Part shown: in pieces, positions 55,988-64,000 of the stretch | Layout of the letters: the number at the start of each line of letters is the position of its first letter | Position numbering within the stretch: the stretch's first letter is position 1 | NCBI GenBank assembly: GCA_916610825.1 | Contig: OU744454.1 | Coordinates: 11,287,178-11,351,177 of the forward strand | Direction of reading: 5' to 3' | DNA length: 64,000 bases | Origin: Haliclystus octoradiatus | Lineage: Eukaryota; Cnidaria; Staurozoa; Stauromedusae; Haliclystidae | Made by a program: the position numbers and the translations under genes | Notes under the pieces: generated by a model | Databases searched by the model: none | Seen by the model: only the letters and a program-made list of their open reading frames with translations | What the model was told of the DNA's origin: nothing

Positions 55988-58900
55988 CTATTAAACATAA
56001 GAAAATGTTTCCTTAGGTTGAAGATTACTAACTCATATGTGAAAATGTGAAAATTGTAATGTTTTAGATCACATCAAATTTAGTTGCAGGTTAAGTTGTT
56101 TGGATAAGATTGCTAGTAATTGATTCCTAAAATAGACACAATCTCACAATTGGTATCAACAGACTACAAGCATCCAGTTAGTCTAATATTCTTTCGATAA
56201 TTACGAATACAATGGAAGCTGATGTTAATTCATTTCTTCTGTTGATAATTCTGTTTGGATTGTAAATAATTTTATCGAAACGCTACAGAATGTTCCTGCG
56301 CAATGTTTCTAACATTTCTATGTGTCAGTGGGTCGTGTTTCCCTAACAGCTATAAGGTACAGGCTAATTTCAGTGAAATCAGCCAAGACACAGCAGATCA
56401 CTTCAGAAGCTGTCATTACATATAAGCAACGATTGTCAATTTCATTCATCCCACCTTCAGAAGACTGCACTATTTTGTTGTTGACGTAAATTTCAATTCT
56501 CTGTAATCCTTTAGAGGAATTACATGACAAAATGTGATAAAATTTGAATTCGAGTTTTCTGCCATCTGATTAGCCAGCGTGTATATCTACTATTTCCTTT
56601 GTCAAGCTTAGGGTCTGAGAAACGCTAGCAGCATCTTACTTCAGGATGACATTGCCGATTCCTAATGTAACTATGGCGCCCTCATTCGTTACCAACTAAA
56701 ATTGATTGACTTTACAGAATTAATTCGATTCGATTGAAGCTACAGAATACGCTTCTTAGTTTTTTGTTGAACCATAGGAGCGTGAACTGAGATTATGCCA
56801 TCATTTTACAGAACAAATGTCGACGATGGACAACAGTAGGTATGCACGTAAGCTACCATCTCACCCGCACGCAAATCGAAATCAGTAAATTTGAAAGTTT
56901 AAAGAGACATAGGCTTCTAATCATTTAATGCTACTTAATGTTCGATAAATGTGTTCTCATTTACACAATGACTTGAGATTATGTGAGAATATTGCGTTTC
57001 AATAAGTTTATCTGTATAGTGGAAGATATAGACTACAGTTAATATTATATACCTGAGTAGCCGTTCACGTATAATCGGTAATTATCAGTCTGATCACTGA
57101 CTGTAAACGTATCGTATTCAGCATATCTGTGTTCACTACCAAACCAAAGATCAATACGAAGGGTTTGTGCATTTTCTGCCGTCAGGCGATGAAGCTCATC
57201 TAAGCCGTACCAAAAATCTGAAGCGAAATCTCCGAATCCAGTTTCATAAAATTTTCTTTGCAGATAAAAGTCCTCGACGCCATCGATTCTTCTTAGAAAC
57301 ACAACCCAACCTGTAGTTGTATGAACAATAAATAAGATATGGAACAGTTCCAAATTGAACACTTTGGAACACAAAACTCATTGTGAAGGACCTTAAAATG
57401 CACATGATACCAAAAAATAGTTTTCCGGAATCGAGTAGCCCATGCAAATTGAATAGGAATGGCGAAAATAATTTTTCTATTTGGACTCTTATAAGCTGAG
57501 TTATTTAATGTTCAATGTACCATATTTCAGACAAAGTGTTCCATCAAAAGTTAAAAGGTACAAGCATATCACACCAATTATCAAACACCTTCACTGGCTA
57601 CCAGTTGCTGAACAAATCATTTACAAGATCTTACTCGTCACGTCCATATTGGTGAAACTTAATACTGAACCTAATTATTTGAAAGAACTGATATCCCCGT
57701 ATGTCATCACAAGAAATTTACGTTCTTCTAATAAAGGCCTATTACTTGAACCAAAGTACAAACCAATGTCTTATGGTGGCCGCAGATTCTCGTACCTAGT
57801 TCCAAAACATTGGAACGAACTTCCACTTACAACTCGTGACAGTTCGTCATTTTTTCCACTTCCCAGAACATATATGCCCACCTCTTAGGGACACCTTTTT
57901 GGCCATATATGACTGATATTGAATGTGATTTGTATATCTCTTTATAAAATAAAACTAATGAAACTTTCATTAAAACCCTAATATTAATCCCGTTCAATAG
58001 AATGTAACAGAAAAACACTTCATGTGATGCGAAATGAATTCGAATCTCATGATTCGGCTATGACGAACGGTAAGCGGAAGAACAAGAACATTGCATCGGA
58101 TAACAGTTCGACGATTCGTGTTTTCTTCAAATTATTAAACGATACGGGTGATCCAACATGCACAGTGAAAGATTTGTAGATAACGTATATGAAATAAATT
58201 TTTATTTTAAAATCAAGAATTAAACACTTTCTTGTACAAACACTCGTGTCTTGCACGGTGGATCTTGATTTTCTTACGCGTTTCTCGTGCCTCGTGCAAA
58301 ATTCGTGTTTATAGAACCTTTACTGCACAGAAAGTGTTAAATATTCATAGTAATATGGTATGTCATCCATATTCTCAAGCCTCAATTCCGTTTTCTTTTC
58401 ATTTCTTGCTTATTTACCTGAATCGATACCTTCGTTGCATGTGATAAGTCTCTCCAGTTTCCCAATGCATGATAATCCGCCATGTTGTGGAGCTGGATTG
58501 GTACATGTTCGAGTTTCTATAACTTCTCCACGACCACTAACCACAGTACAAGATCCTTGTTCCACCCAATTCGACCATATTCCATCAACTTAAATCGAAA
58601 AATTAAATTTCTATGAAGATCCATGTGAATTCTCTAATTACCAAAATATCACCCATGTATATCACATATTTAAATACACAAATACTTTTTTTGTCAGATT
58701 ACTGTACTTGTTAGTGAGAATTCGTAACTTGCTTGTGTTAAATGGTGTTACCTACTTTCAAAAACGTGATACTTCAACTAGCGATCGATATACTTGTGCA
58801 CGTGATATCCGTATCGAAATACTCCACAATTTCTGAGCCCTATCATTGTTGAAGTATAAAGAGCGCCGTCAAGCAAAGCTGGGAAATCCTATATTGGGTT

Positions 58901-59832
58901 CAGATCGTATCGTATTTCAGCTTTATGATCGGGTGGACTTGAACAAAATATTTTTTTAATTAATGAACATTTCAAATAATCTGTAAGGTATCCTATGAAT
59001 TAGACTTTGAATTACTATTTTGAAATTACAGTGGAAATTGAAAAATTAATATAGCATTTTATTCAAAATGTTTAATATATTTGAGATTTGGAGATAAAGC
59101 CTAACTCATATAAATTGTTTTCTTTAAAAGATATTGGTTTAATCTAAGTATTCTACATAACTATATAGAGGTTCATTCTATGGCCATCAAGATTGATCAG
59201 GAAGAAAAGTGAACATATTATTCGTCTGTTTCTGTTTTGCCGTACAATAGTTTTAACATATGAATGAAATTAATTCATTTTGTGACATGTTAACCGAAAG
59301 ATATGACCAAAAATCTATTTTCTTATACAAGGTTTTCTTCTCTGTATTGCAAGAAAATTGACGTTTTTTGACGTCATCCGTGTTTTGATTGAGGATCAAG
59401 CATATAATTAACAATAAAATGAATCGATCTGTTGTCGGTGAGAATTGTTCTATTATAAATAAGCTAGAGTATAAAAAAGTGAAAAACAAACGTTAACAAA
59501 GAAGGAAGAGGGATAACATTATGAAATTATTTTTGCCCGTATTGCTGATCTATTTGCTGAGTTACATAAAACCAGTGAACGACAATATGGTATTTTTGCC
59601 ATACTACGTATTAAGAATATTTTGTATAAAAAATATCTAGTTCAGGTATGTTCAATCTTACTTGGGCAAGGACTTTCATTACATACGAAAGTTATATTCG
59701 TATCGCCAACGCATTCCAATCCACCGTACTCTGGACTAGGAGATGTGCATGATCTTGCATCTGATTTCACACCTCCACCGCAACTTGCACTACACGTAGT
59801 TTGAATCATCCAATTTGACCAGCCACCGTCCA
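55725..59832 (-). CDS. Locus C: 3' half of a TSP1-FReD gene
   Basis: Four exons in order 59832-59662 (TSP1c), 58588-58418 (TSP1d), 57310-57053 (FReD-N) and 55987-55725 (FReD-C) keep phase 1 joins and open frames, as in gene A. Upstream exons are not present. The block ends 333 bp upstream of the first of these exons, where a LINE and a Gypsy fragment follow to the window edge. The gene is either a truncated duplicate or has its 5' part beyond 64 kb. It differs from gene A mainly in FReD-C and at a few residues of the two TSP1 exons. Those changes keep the frame, which argues against simple decay. Confidence 0.7.
57053..57310 (-). CDS. Locus C exon: FReD N-terminal part
   Basis: 258 nt, phase 1-1. 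I see no difference from gene A exon 7. Starts GWVVFLRRIDG. Confidence 0.9.
57508..57963 (+). mobile_element. LINE 3' fragment in locus C intron
   Basis: This is the same CR1/L2-like RT C-terminal fragment as 6285-6727 (HITPIIKHLHWLPV to LVPKHWNELP). Here the 5' junction is preserved: the flank GGACTCTTATAAGCTGAGTT is also found in locus B (inverted, near 32,775), which marks the insertion point at about 57,505. Confidence 0.8.
58418..58588 (-). CDS. Locus C exon: TSP1 repeat d
   Basis: 171 nt, phase 1-1. It opens VDGIWSNWVEQGSC, where gene A has VHGVWSGWVEQGSC. These are four nucleotide changes within about 20 bases, all replacing amino acids. The remainder appears identical. It shares the loss of cysteines 2 and 6. 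Confidence 0.8.
59662..59832 (-). CDS. Locus C exon: TSP1 repeat c
   Basis: 171 nt, phase 1-1. It equals gene A exon 5 except GGG in place of GWG after the third conserved position (CSASCGGGVK). Six cysteines are present. Confidence 0.85.
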
Positions 59833-60165
59833 CTGAATTGAAAATAGAGACACACTTCAATTATACAACTTATTTAATACTATGAACCATGTATGCAACA
59901 AAGGTGGTTAGGAAGTACTCTTATGTGATGACATATTTGCTTCGATACACTTAGCATATTTAGCCTGGAGTAATGGAATCGAATTTTATGTACCGTTAAT
60001 CCTGGTTTCAATATTAGATAATTTCCTGTGGCACCGCCAAGGATTGTGTTAGATAGATAGATCATATATTTCAAACATATTAAAGGAAGATACAAAATTG
60101 CAAAAGATAACATTGAATCAAATATGACAATTACTGTACATAATATTAGGCTAGATAATCACAAT

Positions 60166-62200
60166 AGATAGATAGTATTTATTTCAATCAATGTAACAAG
60201 GTATATAAATACAAAGTAAAATTTACAGGTTTTCTAATTTACAGTGATTGTGGTCATCCCGTAAGCATGAAAGCTTGTTTATTGTTTATTGGGAGACACA
60301 AATTATTTATATTTCAATTATCTGGCAATGAATTAGATATGCATTGAAAAGAAAAGTAAGAATAAGAATAGGATTAGAAATAATAAAAAATAAAGAAGGT
60401 AATACAGTATTCAATTATATGAAAGGAAACATCGAAATATGTTGACTGGTTGATAGAAAAAATAAAAATATATAAGTAATTAATGAAAGCTAAGTAGTGA
60501 GTTGTTGGCATACGTAGCAGTCCGTTATTGTACAAGTCGTGGTATATGTATCATGTAAAGACTTTTGGATAAAAATCCTAAGGCTTGCTGTTGTTGGTTC
60601 AAACTTAAGGATTGACTTTTGGAAGTTCCATAGTACAGGAAGTATGTGGCTAGGGAGGTGATGAAGGAAAGTGCTCTTAGCAAAAGGTACGAAAAAAGTA
60701 TTGCCTCTGCGAGTTTTGTTATCAATGAAATTGAAAATTGTGTTCGTGGTCTCAGCTGATTTTGCAGACAAGGTTTTGTGAAGAAAGGTTAATGATTTCA
60801 ATATGTAGAGATCATGGAACTTCAAGATATTTAAAGCCTTGAGCAATGGCTCAGTGTGAGTTAGTGGTTTACAATTAACTATTATCCTTACACACTTTTT
60901 GTGTAATGTATTAAGTTTCCTGCAATTTGAGGAATGACCCCAAATAGGTAAGCCGTATTCGATGTGGGGTTTAACAATTGAGGAATAAATTTGGGCTTTA
61001 TGTTTTTTGGATAAAAATTTTTTTAGTTTGATCAGGGTGTAACATAGGGATCGAATCTTTTTACATACATAATCCACATGGATTTTCCAATTTAATTTTT
61101 CTCCCATCATCAGACCTAAAAATTTTACATGTTTCTCTTTTTGATTGTGACCACATCTTTCAATCAAGGTATGGTTTATTTGAATTTTAATGTCAGTGTG
61201 TGGTTGGTTGAAAAGAATAAATTTGGTTTTAGCCTCATGTAATGTGAGTTGATTAGCATTGAACCATTTAGAGATAACATTCAGTTCTGCATTTACTTTC
61301 TCTTGGAGAATAATTGGGTTGTTATCAGACCATTGCAAAGTTGTGTCATCAGCAAAAAGGTTGACATTGAATTTAGTGGAGGATGGTAAATCGTTGATAA
61401 AAATTAAAAAGAGAAGAGGCCCCATCATGCTTCCTTGCGGGACACCACAAGTGACAGTTGCGGGCGAAGATAGATTATCATTTAAGGATACAATTTGATT
61501 TCTGTTTGACAATTAATTAGTAAACCAAACTAATGCGTGGTTAGAAATTCCATAGTGAGATAATTTAGCTAATAGAATGTTGTGATTAACAGTGTCAAAT
61601 GCCTTTTTGAGATCAATAAATATGGCAATATGATATTTATCATTTGGGTTTGAAAATATGTTATGTAAAAAATTTAAAAAGCAATCGGTTGTTTCGTAGA
61701 ATTTTTGAAAACAAAATTGGAATTTAGTAAGGAAACATTCTTGGAAATAATAATATAATTGGTTGTAAGCGACACGTTCTAAAATTTTTGAAAAGGTAGA
61801 AATGATTGAAATTGGCCTGTAATTGGATAGTAAATGAGGGTCTCCCTTTTTAAAAAGAGGTAAGATTTTTGCAAGTTTGTAATTTTGAGGAAAGAAGCCT
61901 GTTGTTAAGGAGAGGTTTATGAGGTAGGTTAACGGAGAGATAATTTCATGGTATATAGATTTCGGACATGAGCTTGAGACAAAGTCAAAAGCAGAACTTG
62001 ACTTGTTTTGTAGTTTGCCAATTACCTTTTCTACAGTAATTTGAGAAACTGGCTTGAAAATAAAAGATTTGTCATCATTTGGAGGTAAAAAAAGTTTGAA
62101 ATCATCATTGGATTGGAAATGATGTGCAAGATTTTGACCAACATTTATAAAATAATCATTGAAAGCATTAGCAATGGTGATTGGATTTGAAATTTTTGTG
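60166..62200 (-). mobile_element. CR1/L2-like LINE, 5'-truncated
   Basis: The minus-strand reverse transcriptase is open from 62238 to 60490 except for one in-frame TAA (61515-61513). Motifs in order are ILPLFKKGDPHLLSNYRPIS, FIDLKKAFDTVNH, GVPQGSMMGPLLFLIFIND, the catalytic FADD in NLFADDTTL, and KFLGLMMGEKLNW. The C-terminal domain ends with CYVCQQ. The endonuclease is missing. The 3' end is a short (ATCT)n-like tail, typical of the CR1/L2 group. It inserted at the point where copy C stops matching copy A. The 5' end joins a Gypsy LTR near 62200. Confidence 0.9.
60490..62200 (-). pseudogene. LINE reverse transcriptase with one in-frame stop
   Basis: About 570 codons of RT and C-terminal domain are broken only by a TAA between ALVWFTN and SNRNQIV, just before the conserved GVPQGS block. 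No frameshift was found. The copy would not make full-length protein but must be young, since the rest is clean. Confidence 0.85.
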
Positions 62201-62371
62201 GTGTGTGCCACACAAAAAACAACAGTAAAATAAACCAAGACAACAAGTCACATGGTAACAACAACTGTTCTGAGTCATAGCAAAAACTAACTAACTTGAA
62301 ATACAGCAAACAGCAAGAAATATTAATAAAGGGCGTTGGCTTCAAACCAAAACGAGGATAGCCTCGCTACA
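62201..62371 (-). repeat. Partial 3' LTR of the second Gypsy element
   Basis: On the minus strand TGTAGCGAGGCTATCC starts directly after a purine tract (AGAGGAGGGAAA). About 170 bp of LTR follow before LINE sequence begins. The LTR end (CA) is not seen, so the LINE joins within it. Confidence 0.7.
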
Positions 62372-62600
62372 TTTCCCTCCTCTAAAACTAAGGTTACAGC
62401 AGATTATTTGTGATAGCAGTCCTTTAACATAATTTTTAAACTTTAAGTTATCGCAACTCTTGTTTATATAGTTTTCAATCAACTTTGGCACATCAAGCCA
62501 TAGGGTGCTGAATGGCTCCCATGAATTTTCTCCACTTTCAAATCCCTGCCATTGAATATACAATTCCCATCGAGTAAATTTGTAGCTGCACTTCTCTTAG
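62342..62600 (-). pseudogene. Gypsy integrase C-terminal chromodomain
   Basis: In one minus-strand frame the peptide reads ELYIQWQGFESGENSWEPF, then LWLDVPKLIENYI. This is the aromatic-W...W.P-E pattern of a chromodomain as found at the C-terminus of chromovirus integrases. It lies in a different frame from the RT that precedes it, with no RNase H or integrase between, so an internal deletion has fused the two. Confidence 0.7.
62372..62386 (-). promoter_or_regulatory. Second Gypsy polypurine tract
   Basis: AGAGGAGGGAAA on the minus strand immediately precedes TGTAGCG. Expected plus-strand primer. Confidence 0.65.
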
Positions 62601-64000
62601 CACGAGATCCACATAAAGTAAATGTTTTCTCCAATAGCGCTCTCAAAGGAGATGCCAGCTCAGCAAAATTAGGGAGACTGGTTCTCATCCAATTTAGTGC
62701 ACAAATAAATTGCTGCAGTTGTGCAGCAGTGCGTGGTAAACTCAAATGTATTAACCCATCAATACGAGAAGGATCAAATTTAATCCCTTCTGAAGATATG
62801 ATGCGACCGCACCAACGGATTGATGTTTTGTACAAACAGCTTTTCATTGCATTGACTTTTAATTTGTACTTTTCTAACAAACCAAATAGCGAGTCCAGAA
62901 CTCTCAGTAATGTATCAAAATCAGGTGCAAATATTAGTATATCATCTACCCATACCAAAATGTAATCAGCGTAGGGACTCTCATCAATAATAGACTGCAT
63001 CATGGACTGAAAGTATTGTACACTATCCGTAGCTCCCATTACTACTCTAGTGGGTGTGTAAACCCTTTCATGTGTCATAAAAGAATGGTATTCTTGTGAA
63101 CTGACATCTAATGGACTTTGCCAATATCCTTTAAACAAATCTAGACTTGCAAATACATTCATACCTTGTAACTGTTGTAGCAGTACTTCAATATTCGGCA
63201 TAGGCCAAACAGTTCTCTTAGTGACATTGTTTACTGCCCGGAGGTCAACAACCATGCGAGGTTTTCCATTTCCAGAGGATACAACAAACGCAGGTGACGC
63301 CCATTTTGCTTTGGTGTTCCTTCTAACAAGACCATAAGCCTCCAGTTTCTTGACATGATCATAAAGATAATCTTGATGACTCGGTGCGTAACGACGTTGA
63401 CGACATCTAATTGGCTCCACATCAGGTATATCTACAGTCATCGGTGTAACTAGGGCTGGCTCGTCCGGGCCTAAATTTACCCTCCATAAGTCACCGTACT
63501 TTGTAACAAGATCTGATAAGGCCGACCTGTTGTTTGCGGTCAAGCCTTCAGGTAAATTATTTAAAACAGTTTTCAATGCCTCGTCTTGGCAATTAAGACC
63601 AATACAAATATTCTTTGTCTCATTACAATCATTCACCTCATTATCATTAACAGGTGAATCATAATGTATTGATTTCAATTCAGTTTGAGAAACGGTGCTT
63701 TGTTGCGTTGCTAAGGCGGCAATCATAGCATCTACGTCAATGCCAAGTGTTTGCAACAAAGGCTTTCCCAATAAAATCTCATCTAACATATCATTTAGAA
63801 TAATGCAATTAACTTTTCTAACAATTAATAAGCCGGCATTTGTTGTAAGCTCCAAATCAACACATATCTTTTTGTCGGCAATTATGTTAGATCCTTTCTT
63901 AGCGTACAGCACACTTAGCGGCTTTAATAAAGGCTCAATAAAAGCCGAAGTATTATTTGAAATATCACTTGCTAATGCTTCAGAGATAAACGTTTCTTCC
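62590..64000 (-). pseudogene. Second Gypsy pol: protease end and reverse transcriptase (runs off the edge)
   Basis: The frame is open from the right window edge to about 62,590. A protease C-terminus (EILLGKPLLQTLGID) is followed by a linker and RT: PRMVVDLRAVN, FASLDLFKGYWQSPL, the VMGATDSVQYFQSMM segment, catalytic VDD in LVWVDDILIF and KLKVNAMKSCLY. It breaks off near LRALLEK in the RT thumb. The RT type is Ty3/Gypsy, but distinct from the nested element at 40-45 kb. The 5' LTR and gag would lie beyond 64000. Confidence 0.85.

Larger units (their letters stand above)
55078..60165 (+). repeat. Duplicated block, copy C
   Basis: This block aligns with 3891-8931. In the 1.05-kb intron between the two FReD exons I count about five mismatches, whereas the first half of the last exon has about 29. 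It retains 48 bp at 57495-57540 that are deleted in copy A. The right end coincides with the 3' end of a LINE at 60165/60166, so the original extent of the duplication cannot be seen. Confidence 0.9.

Noticed and set aside
62552..62965. 137-codon plus-strand frame
   Set aside because: Antisense shadow of the Gypsy reverse transcriptase.

Overview
The window is AT-rich metazoan nuclear DNA: spliced genes with GT-AG introns of hundreds to thousands of bases, invertebrate-type retrotransposons and many small DNA elements. I see no bacterial operons, CRISPR arrays or rRNA. The host genes combine thrombospondin type 1 repeats (TSP1) with a fibrinogen-related domain (FReD). That mixture, and BEL/Pao, Ty3/Gypsy and CR1/L2-like elements, fits a marine invertebrate, perhaps a tunicate; the species is inference.

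Host genes. Three related TSP1-FReD loci are present. Gene A (4536-18907, minus) can be assembled by hand into a complete eight-exon model: signal peptide and PAN/apple-like domain, a 31-nt microexon, four TSP1 exons and two FReD exons. All splice phases agree and give a 528-residue secreted protein. Locus B (27270-34703, plus) is an older, inverted relative with three TSP1 exons and both FReD exons; no first exon was found. Locus C (55725-59832, minus) is a recent copy of the 3' half of gene A, inside a block of about 5 kb (55078-60165, matching 3891-8931). A LINE cuts the homology at 60165. A and C are nearly identical except for a short tract in the last FReD exon, over the predicted calcium/ligand loop. 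About 29 substitutions and one extra codon are packed into about 125 nt there, and nearly all change amino acids. In that tract A resembles the distant locus B more than its twin C. This suggests diversification or gene conversion of a secreted recognition protein, and it is the most notable signal in the window.

Mobile DNA. 37194-48348 is a BEL/Pao element with 303-bp LTRs and a CCTAT target duplication, broken by stops and frameshifts. A complete but decayed Ty3/Gypsy element (40193-45109, minus, 149-bp LTRs) sits inside its reverse transcriptase. The inner LTRs differ more (4/149) than the outer LTRs (1/303), the reverse of what nesting order predicts. 60166-62200 is a 5'-truncated CR1/L2-like LINE joined to the LTR of a second, internally deleted, chromodomain-bearing Gypsy element that runs off the right edge. 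Smaller pieces include an R2/NeSL-like LINE tail with a 13-bp target duplication, a TIR element with CCCAGCAAACAC ends, a mariner-like MITE, a THAP/P-like transposase remnant and tRNA-like fragments.

Repeats. A 50-bp minisatellite (35021-36415) with two alternating unit types follows locus B. A 93-bp tandem repeat lies at 50188-50742. A dispersed segment of about 2 kb (D) occurs at 1436-3890 and 24113-25838. The remaining stretches hold introns or sequence in which I see no gene.
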